Assembly: GCF_000369065.1 (NCBI RefSeq) | Contig: NZ_KB849804.1 | Location: forward strand, 237,303 to 301,302 | Source: Acinetobacter haemolyticus CIP 64.3 = MTCC 9819 | GTDB lineage: Bacteria > Pseudomonadota > Gammaproteobacteria > Pseudomonadales > Moraxellaceae | Length of the DNA stretch: 64,000 nt | Direction of reading: 5' to 3' | Shown here: in pieces, positions 27,390 through 37,798 of the stretch | How the letters are laid out: each line of letters starts with the position of its first letter | Numbering within the stretch: the first letter of the stretch is position 1 | Translations under genes and position numbers: made by a program | Notes under the pieces: generated by a model | Database searches by the model: none | Told to the model about the DNA's origin: nothing | What the model saw: only the letters and a program-made list of their open reading frames with translations

Positions 27390-30281
27390 TCAAAATACGG
27401 GTGAATGGGATACGAGAAGTTTTTCTACATCTGAAATGTTTCGACAATGAATAAGTTGAGCAGGTGAAAGCTGAATCGCGTAAGTTTCACGAATGCGCTT
27501 TGAAATGATCTTTAGATGCTGTGGACGAAGTCCTAAATGAGTGAAATTTATCGAATCATCGGTTATGTCATTATTAGATTGACCCAATGCCTCTAAATAG
27601 ATTTGCAATAGTTGATGACGTTGTTTAGTTGTCTTTACTGTACTATTCTGAAGTGAGTTGTATTGATATTGAGCGACATTGTTCTTGAAATATTGCCTGT
27701 TGCTTTGAAGCGCAGTAACAAACTCAGTCAAATCAAATGTAAAAATGTTTGAGTCGATGATTTGGTAGATAGCGGATTGAAGCATATGTAAAAAGTCATC
27801 AATCATCTCTGCTGAAAGCGCATCTTCGGCATAATCAATATCGAAGACTAAAGTCTCATCATTTCCTGTGCTAAAACGGATATCGATTGCAACTTGGGGT
27901 GTTTGAGTAAGCCCTTCCTGTAGTTGAATAGCATGTGATTCTGGCAGTACCGACCAAGATAAACCATTGGTAATGACGATAGGTAATACAGGGACTTTAC
28001 CTGTTTTTTCAAATAGGAGTCGGGCGAGATCAACACCGGAAAATGATAGATGCTGTAAACCCGCTAATATTTCTGTTTGTAATTGATTGGCTTGTTGAAC
28101 AAATTGCGCTGTATATTTCCATTCCACAGCAATAAATGTGGAGCTATTTACAAATGGCCCCGTATATAAAGGTAAGGTAGGAATAGCAACACATAACGCC
28201 TGATTAGTACTCCAATGAGACAACACTTGTAAAATGACAGACATAATGACTGAGTTTTTAAACAGTGAATGTTTGGCTCCAATTTTGGACAATTTTTTAA
28301 ATTGATCTTTTGAAATGATTAGCTTTTTACGTTGGTAACGCGATGTCATCAATTGTTGTAATGGGGTCGTCCACGGAAGTTGTGGGATATCAGTCAATTT
28401 GGAAAATTTTTCTTCCCAATATCTTAAATCAGATTGCTGTTTAGACGAGTTATGGACTATTTCATGTTCTAGCGTTTGTGTTTCAATATCATATTGTTGA
28501 CCATCAAATAGTTCTAACATCAGTGTCGCAATAGATCGACCATCTAAAATTAATGCATCAAAGCGAACAAAAATCGTTAATAGATTATTTTCTAATAAAA
28601 AGACCGTGATATTCCATGGTGATTGGTTTAAGTCGAAGAGATCATGTGTATATTGATGTTTATAAGATTCTATTTGATCAAAAGCGAGTTCTAGCGATAA
28701 CGCCCGCAGATCTATTTCTTTTAGATTAACTGTAATTTGGTCACTTAGATATTGAGTTAATTTATTTTTATCAATATGCGTGCGTAGGCTTTCATGTCGC
28801 CGTACCATTTCGATTAAACGTTGTCTTAATAAAACAATATCCATGTTGCCATGATATTGACGAAACTCTTGCATAGCGCCCCCCCCTAGCGGAAGTGTTT
28901 GAGTACGACCTAATAAATACGCTTGTTGTAAGGCATTTAGTGGTTTTACCGATGTTATATGTGATTTTGGGTGCTGTTCTGATGCGGTGATTGGGATATG
29001 AAGCTGTTCAGGATCAGCTGCAAGCTTTCTAAGTAAATCACTGAAAGATTCAAATAAACTGCTAATCCATGTTTTGGGCAAGTGATCCAAACGGATATCC
29101 CAGTTGACTAAAATACCGCCATTGAGATTGACAACTTGAGCATCAAGCGCAACTTGAGGACCTTGTGAAATGACCCAATTCATTTCACCGAAAACCCGAT
29201 GTACACGTTCAGAAAATAAATCACTATCTGCTAAATCGAGTGCTGCTGTAAATACCACTGGCGCAAGTTCAGCACGTCCATGATAACGTGATAAATCACG
29301 TAGGATGTTGACACCTGGATAATGCGAGTGTTCGAGTAAATCGAGCATTTGATTTGCTATTTGCTTACACAGTGTTGCTAAACTATCTGCTTGCTCCATG
29401 TGAACATCAAGGATTACCAAATTAGCAAAATCACCAATACTCCGTTCGATATTTTTTAAAATAGGCTCACGCCAGAAGGTTGGAATGTTTAATCTAAACG
29501 CTTGATCTTGGGTCGCATTTCCAAGCGTATATGCAAATAACCCTAATATTAGATTAGAGATCGTAATGTGCTGTTTTTGTGCCAGTTGTTGTAACGCTTT
29601 GCGGATTTCAGGCTGTAACCATGTACTTAAACGATAACTTTTTGCTGTTTCTAATTTTTCATGAGTGATAGGTAGTGATGGCGCAGGAGTCATATTGGGT
29701 AAGCGCTGTTTCCACCATAACCGATCTCGTTGATTTAATTTTTTAAGATCGGGATCTGTACGTGTTTGGTGATGCCATTCAAAAAAGTTCGGGGGTGGAA
29801 CGTATGATATGTCTGGATCTTCATAGAATAACGATAGATCCTCCATCAGCCGACGAAAACTTGATGGATCAATTGCGATCATATCGGTATCAATATGAAA
29901 ACGAAAATGCCCATTCTTCAATACACTGATAGAAAACCTTGCGGTTTGACCATTACTTAGATCTAGTTTTTGATGTGTCCATTGCTCACGTTTTTGCAAC
30001 AGCGCTTGCTCAAGTTTATTTTCGCTTAGCATCGAAAAATCTTCGACTTCTAATATCGCATGGGGAGTCTCAGACATAATGTTTGGGATGCCATCGACAC
30101 TTAAATTTAACCGTAGCAGGTCGTGTTCTTGATAAAGCCTTTGAATGGCTAAATTTAATTTTTGTAGATCGATGATTTGACCATCAAATTCAGCATAAAG
30201 ATGGGCTGAAACCCCACCTAAATCAGTACTAGTAGACCGCCCAAACCAGCAGGCAGCTTGCATCGAAGTTAATTCACACAT
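27390..30281 (-). CDS. basD: acinetobactin NRPS tandem cyclization protein BasD
   Basis: A 963-residue protein with two cyclization (Cy) domains. The first begins LTSMQAACWFGR and has the DxxxxD motif in DTDMIAID; the second begins LNALQQAYLLGR and has it in DALILD. Tandem Cy domains fit the condensation and cyclization of DHB with threonine to an oxazoline. The C-terminal carrier-like tail has HLGLRPQHL, with proline in place of the phosphopantetheine serine. The start is set at ATG 30281 because the Cy domain begins just after it; the frame upstream (to 30356) overlaps Fur-like sites and is unlikely to be coding. Confidence 0.88.
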   Translation of the reverse strand: MCELTSMQAACWFGRSTSTDLGGVSAHLYAEFDGQIIDLQKLNLAIQRLYQEHDLLRLNLSVDGIPNIMSETPHAILEVEDFSMLSENKLEQALLQKREQWTHQKLDLSNGQTARFSISVLKNGHFRFHIDTDMIAIDPSSFRRLMEDLSLFYEDPDISYVPPPNFFEWHHQTRTDPDLKKLNQRDRLWWKQRLPNMTPAPSLPITHEKLETAKSYRLSTWLQPEIRKALQQLAQKQHITISNLILGLFAYTLGNATQDQAFRLNIPTFWREPILKNIERSIGDFANLVILDVHMEQADSLATLCKQIANQMLDLLEHSHYPGVNILRDLSRYHGRAELAPVVFTAALDLADSDLFSERVHRVFGEMNWVISQGPQVALDAQVVNLNGGILVNWDIRLDHLPKTWISSLFESFSDLLRKLAADPEQLHIPITASEQHPKSHITSVKPLNALQQAYLLGRTQTLPLGGGAMQEFRQYHGNMDIVLLRQRLIEMVRRHESLRTHIDKNKLTQYLSDQITVNLKEIDLRALSLELAFDQIESYKHQYTHDLFDLNQSPWNITVFLLENNLLTIFVRFDALILDGRSIATLMLELFDGQQYDIETQTLEHEIVHNSSKQQSDLRYWEEKFSKLTDIPQLPWTTPLQQLMTSRYQRKKLIISKDQFKKLSKIGAKHSLFKNSVIMSVILQVLSHWSTNQALCVAIPTLPLYTGPFVNSSTFIAVEWKYTAQFVQQANQLQTEILAGLQHLSFSGVDLARLLFEKTGKVPVLPIVITNGLSWSVLPESHAIQLQEGLTQTPQVAIDIRFSTGNDETLVFDIDYAEDALSAEMIDDFLHMLQSAIYQIIDSNIFTFDLTEFVTALQSNRQYFKNNVAQYQYNSLQNSTVKTTKQRHQLLQIYLEALGQSNNDITDDSINFTHLGLRPQHLKIISKRIRETYAIQLSPAQLIHCRNISDVEKLLVSHSPVF

Positions 30282-30333
30282 TGAACGATAACTCGGTTGA
30301 CAAATTAATCTTGTTTTAGCATCATACAAACAA

Positions 30334-30371
30334 ATGAAAATGATTACCAGTTGCATTTGATAGTCATTTTT
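30334..30371. promoter_or_regulatory. Fur-like sites upstream of basD
   Basis: AATGAAAATGATTACC (30334-30349) contains AATGATTACC, and GATAGTCATT lies at 30359-30368; each differs by one base from the Fur core on one strand or the other. They sit 53-90 bases before basD. Confidence 0.5.
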
Positions 30372-30491
30372 AATTAGATGCAGAAAACAGATCGTTTGTT
30401 TTGTCTCAATGTATTTCTTTTACTGCGATATAGATTAGAACTATATTTTAGTAATTAAGAAAAATTGAAATGTATACAAAATCAATAGCTT

Positions 30492-30501
30492 GATAACCAT
30501 T
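30492..30501. promoter_or_regulatory. Fur-like half-site upstream of basE
   Basis: GATAACCATT differs by one base from the Fur core GATAATCATT and lies 28 bases before the basE start. With the sites at 30334-30371 it would make the basD/basE divergent region iron-controlled on both sides. Confidence 0.5.
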
Positions 30502-30529
30502 AAACCAGTTTTTGAATATTTAGAATGAT

Positions 30530-32158
30530 ATGAAAAATCAGATGATTGAATTTGTTTACTGGTCCAAGGAGAGGGCGCAGCGTTATCGAAACAAAGGTTA
30601 CTGGATCGACCAACCTTTAACGCGAATTTTGACGGTAGGTGCTAAGTTGCATCCACATTCACCTGCGGTGATTTGTGGTGAACGACAGTTTAGTTATGCT
30701 GAGTTAGATCAGCTATCAAGCAATTTGGCTTCGCGATTGGCTGAAAATGGCTTGGGTAAAGCTGATACCGCTTTGGTACAGCTTCCTAATGTGGCTGAAT
30801 TTTATATTGTCTTTTTTGCATTGCTTAAGGTTGGTGTTGTACCACTAAATGCATTATATAGTCATCGGCAATATGAGCTGAATGCATTTGTTAGGCAAAT
30901 TCAACCCAAGCTTTTAATTGGTTCACGGCAGCACGAAGTTTTTCGTAATAATCATTTTATTGATGCACTTCATGAGCATTGTTTAGCGCCTGAGATCGTT
31001 CTCATGCTTAATCATCAGCCGACTGATTTTAGCTTGATTGAATGGATTGAAACCGCAGCGACAAGCGTTGTGGATATTGCGCCTACGGCTGCGGATGAGG
31101 TTGCATTTTTTCAACTATCAGGTGGAAGCACAGGAACACCGAAACTGATTCCACGTACACATAATGACTATGATTATAGTGTGAGAGCCAGTGCTGAGAT
31201 ATGTAGTTTAAGCCCAGCTACTCGGTTACTGTGTGCACTGCCTGCACCCCATAATTTTATGTTGAGTTCACCAGGTGCATTGGGTGTTTTACATGCAGGA
31301 GGATGTGTTGTGATGGCACCTAATCCTGAACCGTTAAATTGCTTTGCACTGATCCAACAACATCAAGTCAATATGGCATCTTTAGTCCCTAGTGCTGTCA
31401 TTATGTGGTTGGAAAAAGCACCTCAGTATCAGTCTCAAATCCAATCTTTGGCTTTGCTTCAGGTTGGTGGTGCAAGTTTTCCAGAATCTTTAGCACGTCA
31501 AGTGCCTAAGGTTTTGGGCTGTCAATTACAACAAGTCTTCGGAATGGCAGAGGGCTTGGTTAATTACACCCGATTAGATGATACAGATGAACAAGTTTTC
31601 ACCACGCAAGGACGTCCAATCAGTCCTGATGATGAAATCAAAATTGTTGATGATCAGTCTAGGGAGGTTCCAGAGGGAGAGGTTGGCATGCTTGCAACTC
31701 GTGGACCTTATACTTTTTGTGGTTATTATCAAAGTCCTGAGCACAATCGGCAGGTGTTCGATCAAGACGGATATTACTACTCAGGTGATCTTGTTCAACG
31801 TACTCCTGATGGTAATTTGCGTGTAGTAGGGCGGATTAAAGACCAGATCAATCGCGGTGGTGAAAAGATTGCATCAGAAGAAGTAGAAGAATTGATGCTT
31901 TTACATCCCGATGTTGTTCATGCAGCACTGGTCGCAATCAGCGATGAGAAATTTGGTGAAAAGAGCTGTGCATTCATTGTTTCTCGTGCTCCTGAACTCA
32001 AAGCCGTCATGCTTAGGCGTCATCTCATGGAGCTGGGTATTGCACAATATAAGCTTCCAGACCAGATCCAATTCATTGAAAGTTTGCCACTTACCGCCGT
32101 AGGTAAGGTGGATAAAAAACAACTTCGCACTATTTTAAATACATCTATAACATCTTAA
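30530..32158 (+). CDS. basE: 2,3-dihydroxybenzoate-AMP ligase BasE
   Basis: A 542-residue aryl acid adenylating enzyme of the EntE/DhbE family. The P-loop FQLSGGSTGTPKLIPRTH, the GGASFPESLARQV and VFGMAEGLVNYTRLDD segments, and the late AVGKVDKKQL lysine motif are typical. It activates DHB and loads it on the BasF carrier. It starts a plus-strand run basE-basF-basG-barA-barB-basH-basI. Confidence 0.94.
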   Translation: MKNQMIEFVYWSKERAQRYRNKGYWIDQPLTRILTVGAKLHPHSPAVICGERQFSYAELDQLSSNLASRLAENGLGKADTALVQLPNVAEFYIVFFALLKVGVVPLNALYSHRQYELNAFVRQIQPKLLIGSRQHEVFRNNHFIDALHEHCLAPEIVLMLNHQPTDFSLIEWIETAATSVVDIAPTAADEVAFFQLSGGSTGTPKLIPRTHNDYDYSVRASAEICSLSPATRLLCALPAPHNFMLSSPGALGVLHAGGCVVMAPNPEPLNCFALIQQHQVNMASLVPSAVIMWLEKAPQYQSQIQSLALLQVGGASFPESLARQVPKVLGCQLQQVFGMAEGLVNYTRLDDTDEQVFTTQGRPISPDDEIKIVDDQSREVPEGEVGMLATRGPYTFCGYYQSPEHNRQVFDQDGYYYSGDLVQRTPDGNLRVVGRIKDQINRGGEKIASEEVEELMLLHPDVVHAALVAISDEKFGEKSCAFIVSRAPELKAVMLRRHLMELGIAQYKLPDQIQFIESLPLTAVGKVDKKQLRTILNTSITS

Positions 32159-32176
32159 ATCAATATTGAGCAGCAT

Positions 32177-33046
32177 ATGGCTATTTCAAAAATTTCGACC
32201 TATCTCATGCCTCAACCAGAGAGTTATCCAAATAACAAAACAGATTGGCAATTAGATCCAGCTAGAGCGGTTTTATTAATTCATGACATGCAACGTTACT
32301 TTTTGAATTTTTATGATGTTGAAAGTGAGTTGATTAAAACAGTGATTGATAATCTGATTCAATTAAAAAATTGGGCACATCATCACAATATTCCAGTTGT
32401 TTACACCGCACAGCCTTATGAGCAATCAGCTGAAGATCGCGCATTACTGAATGCAATGTGGGGACCTGGTTTGCCAGCTTCTACAATTGATCAGCAGAAA
32501 ATTATTGATCAACTCTCTCCAGATCAACAAGACATTGTCTTAACCAAGTGGCGTTACAGTGCTTTTAAACGCTCAGACTTGCTTGAGCGAATGCAACATT
32601 GGAACCGTGATCAGCTCATTATTGGTGGTGTGTATGCACATATTGGTTGCATGATCACAGCTGTTGAAGCTTTCATGAGTGATATACAACCATTTTTAGT
32701 CGGAGATGCAGTTGCCGATTTTTCAGAAGAAGAACACCGTTTGGCATTGCAATATGTATCTTCACGTTGTGGTCAAGTCATGGATACCGAATCTGTAGTG
32801 GGGCATGTGGCAACAGGTATTACACGACCTTGGTTAGAGCAAAAAGTCCAGCAGCTCATTGAAGAAGATGAATTAGATCCAGAAGAAAATCTGATTCTTT
32901 ATGGATTGGACTCATTACGAATTATGCAGTTTTCTTCGGAACTCAAAGCACAGGGAATCAATATTAGTTTTGAAGAATTAGGACGCACGCCCACCTTATC
33001 AAATTGGTGGTCATTGGTTGATGCAAGGCAAAGGATTGCGGGATAA
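32177..33046 (+). CDS. basF: isochorismatase with aryl carrier domain BasF
   Basis: A 289-residue, EntB-like two-domain protein. Residues 1-210 are isochorismatase ([14 protein letters not shown] with catalytic Asp, LTKWRYSAF lysine, [10 protein letters not shown]). Residues 215-289 are the aryl carrier with an intact LYGLDSLRI site (Ser 246). It converts isochorismate to 2,3-dihydro-DHB and carries activated DHB. It follows basE by 18 bases. It is one of only two carriers with a usable serine in the cluster. Confidence 0.95.
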   Translation: MAISKISTYLMPQPESYPNNKTDWQLDPARAVLLIHDMQRYFLNFYDVESELIKTVIDNLIQLKNWAHHHNIPVVYTAQPYEQSAEDRALLNAMWGPGLPASTIDQQKIIDQLSPDQQDIVLTKWRYSAFKRSDLLERMQHWNRDQLIIGGVYAHIGCMITAVEAFMSDIQPFLVGDAVADFSEEEHRLALQYVSSRCGQVMDTESVVGHVATGITRPWLEQKVQQLIEEDELDPEENLILYGLDSLRIMQFSSELKAQGINISFEELGRTPTLSNWWSLVDARQRIAG

Positions 33047-33163
33047 ATGATTGGATTTATGTGGTACGAGGCAAATCCTAGTCGCTAAATTTATATACAA
33101 AATTTACATCTTTGATAGCGACTCCTTAGACGACTTGTAATCGTCATAGCAACGGAGCAAAAA

Positions 33164-34315
33164 ATGATTTTATCGCCTGCTGATCAAGACCGAATCGAAA
33201 ACTTTTGGAATTATTGTTTGAAGCATCAATATTTTAATATTGGCTATCCTGAGTCTGCAGATTTCGATTATTCCTCATTATTTCGGTTTTTCAAATTCTC
33301 TATCAATAATTGTGGTGATTGGAAAGATGACAGTAACTATGCCCTAAATTCCTTTGATTTTGAAAAGGATGTTATGCGCTATTTTGCTGAGTTTTTTCAA
33401 ATTCCATTTGAAGAAAGCTGGGGATATGTAACCAATGGGGGGACTGAGGGCAATATGTTTGGGTGCTATCTGGCACGAGAGTTATTCCCAGATGCCACAT
33501 TGTACTATTCAAAAGATACGCATTATTCAGTTTTGAAAATTGCTAAATTATTGCAAATGAAATCTTGTGTGATCGAGTCATTAGATAATGGTGAAATGAA
33601 TTATGATGATTTGATCAACAAAATCCAAACCTCAAAAGAAAAGCACCCCATTATTTTTGCCAATATTGGAACAACCATGACAGGTGCTATCGATGATATT
33701 GGGCTGATTCAAACGCGATTAGAGCAAATTGGATTTTTGCGGCAAGATTATTATATCCATGCTGATGCTGCACTTAGTGGCATGATTTTACCTTTTGTTG
33801 ATCATCCTCAGGCGTTTTCTTTTGCTGATGGAGTCGACTCGATTTGTGTTTCTGGTCATAAAATGATTGGTTCACCTATCCCTTGCGGCATTGTCGTGGC
33901 AAAACGTCAAAATGTAGGACGTATTGCAGTAGATGTCGACTATATCTCCACTCGTGATCAAACGATTAGTGGTTCGCGTAATGGACACACGGTTTTACTT
34001 ATGTGGGCTGCAATTCGAAGCCAAACATTTTTACAGAGACGGCAAAGAGTTCAACATTGCTTGAAAATGGCACAGTATGCAGTTGATCGCTTCCGAGCTG
34101 TGGGCATCCAAGCTTGGCGAAATCCCAATTCAATCACTGTGGTTTTTCCATGTCCTTCAGAGCGCGTATGGAAGAAGCATTATCTGGCCACTTCTGGAAA
34201 TGTAGCTCATTTAATTACCACAGCACACCATCGTGACACTCGACAGATTGATCGCTTAATTGACGACGTCATTTTTGATCTTCAAGGCGCATCGAAACGT
34301 ACTGTTGGTTTTTAA
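33164..34315 (+). CDS. basG: PLP-dependent histidine decarboxylase BasG
   Basis: A 383-residue pyridoxal-phosphate enzyme of the group II decarboxylase family. The PLP lysine is K233 in [11 protein letters not shown], and [11 protein letters not shown] and HADAALSG provide the cofactor pocket. It makes histamine from histidine for acinetobactin. Spacing of 117 bases after basF leaves room for its own promoter, none obvious. Confidence 0.94.
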   Translation: MILSPADQDRIENFWNYCLKHQYFNIGYPESADFDYSSLFRFFKFSINNCGDWKDDSNYALNSFDFEKDVMRYFAEFFQIPFEESWGYVTNGGTEGNMFGCYLARELFPDATLYYSKDTHYSVLKIAKLLQMKSCVIESLDNGEMNYDDLINKIQTSKEKHPIIFANIGTTMTGAIDDIGLIQTRLEQIGFLRQDYYIHADAALSGMILPFVDHPQAFSFADGVDSICVSGHKMIGSPIPCGIVVAKRQNVGRIAVDVDYISTRDQTISGSRNGHTVLLMWAAIRSQTFLQRRQRVQHCLKMAQYAVDRFRAVGIQAWRNPNSITVVFPCPSERVWKKHYLATSGNVAHLITTAHHRDTRQIDRLIDDVIFDLQGASKRTVGF

Positions 34316-34490
34316 TCGTCTCTACGAATATGTTCTGATCGAATCAATCTTTATTTTTAGCTAGAGCCAATCATCTAATAATACGCGGATAGCACCGCTA
34401 GGAAATAATTTATGCAATTAAATCTTCTAAAAAAACAGTTATTCAATGACGTTTTAATATCTTTATTATTCAGGATGAAAATAGGAATGC

Positions 34491-36170
34491 ATGAGGATGG
34501 AGGCAACGACAAACTCATTCAGAATGCGGTTATTTTATTCAGTATCAAGCGAGCTGAATATGTGTGATTTAAAGTTATCTCAGGTGATGACAGAGCCATC
34601 TTTAGCCCCTGCACTAAAACCTGCATTTCCTAAACTATTGATCGGAACTTTAATTGCTGTGCTTTCAGGTTTAGCGATGCTAACTGCACTATGGGGAATG
34701 ATGCAACTCATTGGTAATTTGTCTGCTTATTGGGTCATTTTTTCTGTTACGTTTTGGGGTGTTGGTGCAGTATTCGCAGGACTTTCTTCTTGGCTAGTAC
34801 ACGATGCTGAAGCTGGATTTTCAGCTCGTTTACGCCGTCAAGTGGTTCATCATCTTACTCGTTTGCCTGCAACGACACTTGCCAAGCAAGGTGATCAAAA
34901 ATTAAAGCGTTTAGTTTCAGATGATATTGCGACCTTACATCATATGGTGGCGCATTTACCTTCAGAGATTGCAATTTTTGTTGTGATTCCTGTGGCTTCA
35001 ATTGTTTTGCTGTTGCTATTGGTTGGTCCAATGGCCCTTTGGGTGTTGTTACCCGGTGCTATAGCGTCCCTGTATTATTTGATTGTGGTACCCCATGTAT
35101 CGAAACGAGATGGTGCTGCGCGGATGCAAGTTATGCTCGATATTATCGCGGCTGCTGATGACTATGCGCGTGGTATACGGGATAATCGAATCTATGGTCA
35201 ACAGTCTGGTGCCTTAACCGCCTATACTCAGTCTGCACAACATTTTACTCAGAATATGGTTTCTTGGGTAAGCAAAGTGGCAACACTTGCTGCTGTGGCA
35301 ATAGCCTTATTACAGGCCGTTGCAACTTTTGCAATTGCATATCTTGTAGCTTATCAATATGACAGCATGACATTGGCTGCAATACTTTTTTTTAGTCTGG
35401 CGATCGTGACACCTTCATTGCGCTTAGGGCATGGACTGGATTATGTGGCTGCTGGACGAGCAGCAGCTACTCGGTTAGCTCTATTTCTAAAGGAACCAAC
35501 GCTCCCATCGGGACATATTCAACAGCTTAAAGGCAATGCCCCTCTTGAAATTGTAGAGGCAAGCTTTGTTATTGATGGTCAATCTGTGTTTGAGAAAATG
35601 AGTTATTCATTCCCACCTCAATCAATCACGGCAATTACAGGACCTAGTGGTGTTGGAAAAACAACACTTCTGAGAGCACTTGCTGGTTTAGCGGTATTAG
35701 AAAAAGGTGTTGTCCGAGTTGCAGAAACGGACTTATCTGAATTACATGAAACGTTGCGACATCAAAAGATTTTATTTATCCCTCAAGGTGGCGATGTATT
35801 AGCAACTACAGTCAGACAAAACTTGGTTTTATCTGCAGTTGATGCAACTGATGAACAGCTTGAACAGGCGTTGTTCAAGGCTCAATTAAAAGTCGATCTG
35901 GATGCAGATGCAAGTTTACTTTCAGGTGGTGAAAAACAGCGTATTGGCATTGCTCGTGCATTTTTATCATCAGCATCGGTTATTTTATTAGATGAACCAA
36001 CAAGTGCACTAGATGATGCCAATACTGAGAGGTTAATGCTTGAATTAAATGATCTCGCCAAAAAACAAAATAAAACGATTGTCATTGTCACACATGATTT
36101 AGCTTTGGCTGCTGGTTTAGACAGTAGGTTAGTGCTTGATGCAATCAATGATGCAGGGAGAACTCTATGA
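34491..36170 (+). CDS. barA: siderophore export ABC half-transporter BarA
   Basis: A 559-residue fused membrane-ATPase half-transporter. Five or six hydrophobic segments precede Walker A GPSGVGKTT, signature LSGGEKQR and Walker B VILLDEPTSALDD. With BarB it forms a heterodimer for siderophore secretion. The true start is uncertain: ATG 34491 (GGA just upstream) or ATG 34560, which begins the first conserved-looking segment. A 51-codon ORF (34412-34567) with an AGGAAATA ribosome site overlaps the start in another frame. The stop overlaps the barB start by four bases. Confidence 0.88.
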   Translation: MRMEATTNSFRMRLFYSVSSELNMCDLKLSQVMTEPSLAPALKPAFPKLLIGTLIAVLSGLAMLTALWGMMQLIGNLSAYWVIFSVTFWGVGAVFAGLSSWLVHDAEAGFSARLRRQVVHHLTRLPATTLAKQGDQKLKRLVSDDIATLHHMVAHLPSEIAIFVVIPVASIVLLLLLVGPMALWVLLPGAIASLYYLIVVPHVSKRDGAARMQVMLDIIAAADDYARGIRDNRIYGQQSGALTAYTQSAQHFTQNMVSWVSKVATLAAVAIALLQAVATFAIAYLVAYQYDSMTLAAILFFSLAIVTPSLRLGHGLDYVAAGRAAATRLALFLKEPTLPSGHIQQLKGNAPLEIVEASFVIDGQSVFEKMSYSFPPQSITAITGPSGVGKTTLLRALAGLAVLEKGVVRVAETDLSELHETLRHQKILFIPQGGDVLATTVRQNLVLSAVDATDEQLEQALFKAQLKVDLDADASLLSGGEKQRIGIARAFLSSASVILLDEPTSALDDANTERLMLELNDLAKKQNKTIVIVTHDLALAAGLDSRLVLDAINDAGRTL

Positions 36171-37759
36171 ATACTGTAGCTAAATTAAACCATGAACAGA
36201 TTTTTTCAAAGCTCCCACCTGCTGCCAGACATAAATTAATTGCTGTTGGAATGGGATGGGTTTTTGTTGCAGCAATTGAAGCAATTGCTTATACCGTACT
36301 TGCATTTGCTATGGTGTATCACTGGTCTCCTATAGGCGTTGTAATTAGTGCAATTGTCGCTATTTTGGTGACAGTGATGGTTACTCGTGCAGGTTTTCTT
36401 ACTGGTGTTCGTTTGGCTGGAGATTTATTTGAAGAATTGGGTCGATCTTTAGCTCGTGCCAAACTTTCTTGGTTTAGCAATGAACAGCGAACTCAAGTTG
36501 CGGCGATGGCAGGTCAGGGAATACCTGGATTTATGAGCGTTCCTGCACATCAACTGCAAACATTTTTACATGCGCCATTTATGCCGTTGTTCTTATTGGT
36601 TGGAATCGCATTACTTGCGGGGTTACGAACTGCACTGGTTGCTTTGGTTTTGGTTTTGCTCTCGTTATTGGCACAATTCCTTGCGCAACGTTCACTGATG
36701 CGTACTGATGAAAAACGTAATCGTGTTGATTTAGCTGCTTCGCAAGCAACTTTAGAGTTGGTGGATCATATTGAGTTATTGCGAACAGCAGCAGGTCCAG
36801 TCGGTGCGGTTCAACGAATTGAGCATCGTTGGCAAGAACAAGAAGAGACGTTATTTCGTATTAATCGTGCTGCAGCATTTGCAAATTTTGTTGCAACCTT
36901 TGCAAGTGTTTTACCTATTGCTGGGATGGCAATCTTTCTCGTACTGACAGGTAGTCTTAATGCTGCGCTAGTGCTGGCACTGTTGATATTGATCGGACGT
37001 GCGTCAGCCCCTTTAGCTGAACTCGCCGTGGCAGGATTGCATATCAACGATTTGCTTTCGTCCTTACGAAACTTTAATCAGATCACACATCCACCAGAGT
37101 TACCTAAGCCATTGCAAGCTCAAACTCCTGTTGGTTTTGATATTTCGATAAAAAGCATCAGTTATGCGCCTGCACTTAAACATATTACTTTTGATATTCC
37201 ATTCGGGAGTAGAGTATGGGTAACAGGGCCAAGTGGGAGTGGTAAAAGTTCATTATTAGAATTGTTGATGCGGTTCGATGATCCACAAAAAGGAAAAATT
37301 ACATTTGGTGGAATAGCTTTAGATCAAATGAATGATGAGGATTTGGTCGCAAACATTGCTTATGTCACGCAAGAGCCGATTCTATTCACGGGAAGCCTCG
37401 TGGAAAATATTAGGCTGGGAAAACCTGACGCCAGCCCAGAAGAAGTGGAAACTGTGGCGAGAAGGGTGGAATTGGGAACGGTTATTGATCGTAGTTCAGA
37501 AGGGATCAATCAATCAGTCGGACAACAAGGTGCAGCATTGTCAGGAGGAGAGCGTCAACGTGTCGCGATTGCCCGCGCATTACTCAAAGATGCGCCAATT
37601 TTAATACTAGATGAAGCGACCTCTGCTTTAGATGAAAAGACTGAGCAAGCAATTGTTGCCGAAATTCGTAGTCTGTCTTCTACCGTTATTTTCGTTACCC
37701 ATCGTGATGCAACGATTTGGCAACCAACCGAAACCCTAACTTTAACCGACCTGACTTAA
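36167..37759 (+). CDS. barB: siderophore export ABC half-transporter BarB
   Basis: A 530-residue partner of BarA with the same layout: hydrophobic segments, then Walker A GPSGSGKSS, Q-loop YVTQEPILFTG, signature LSGGERQRVAIARAL and Walker B ILILDEATSALDE. The catalytic glutamate is present in both BarA (DEP) and BarB (DEA). ATGA overlap with barA indicates coupling and stoichiometric synthesis. Confidence 0.92.
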   Translation: MNTVAKLNHEQIFSKLPPAARHKLIAVGMGWVFVAAIEAIAYTVLAFAMVYHWSPIGVVISAIVAILVTVMVTRAGFLTGVRLAGDLFEELGRSLARAKLSWFSNEQRTQVAAMAGQGIPGFMSVPAHQLQTFLHAPFMPLFLLVGIALLAGLRTALVALVLVLLSLLAQFLAQRSLMRTDEKRNRVDLAASQATLELVDHIELLRTAAGPVGAVQRIEHRWQEQEETLFRINRAAAFANFVATFASVLPIAGMAIFLVLTGSLNAALVLALLILIGRASAPLAELAVAGLHINDLLSSLRNFNQITHPPELPKPLQAQTPVGFDISIKSISYAPALKHITFDIPFGSRVWVTGPSGSGKSSLLELLMRFDDPQKGKITFGGIALDQMNDEDLVANIAYVTQEPILFTGSLVENIRLGKPDASPEEVETVARRVELGTVIDRSSEGINQSVGQQGAALSGGERQRVAIARALLKDAPILILDEATSALDEKTEQAIVAEIRSLSSTVIFVTHRDATIWQPTETLTLTDLT

Positions 37760-37770
37760 TTAATGTTCAA

Positions 37771-37798
37771 CCCCTGAGTCTTGTGCAGTGCTTAGGGG
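37771..37798 (+). other. hairpin between barB and basH
   Basis: CCCCTGAG (37771-37778) and CTTAGGGG (37791-37798) form an 8-bp stem with a 12-base loop and no T-run. It may adjust read-through or mRNA stability between the exporter genes and basH. Confidence 0.45.

Noticed and set aside
30282-30356. Upstream extension of the basD frame (MQLVIIFICL...)
   Set aside because: It overlaps Fur-like sites and lies outside the Cy domain, which begins at LTSMQAACWFGR; ATG 30281 is a better start.
37771-37798. Hairpin between barB and basH as a strong terminator
   Set aside because: There is no T-run after the stem and the genes belong to one functional unit.
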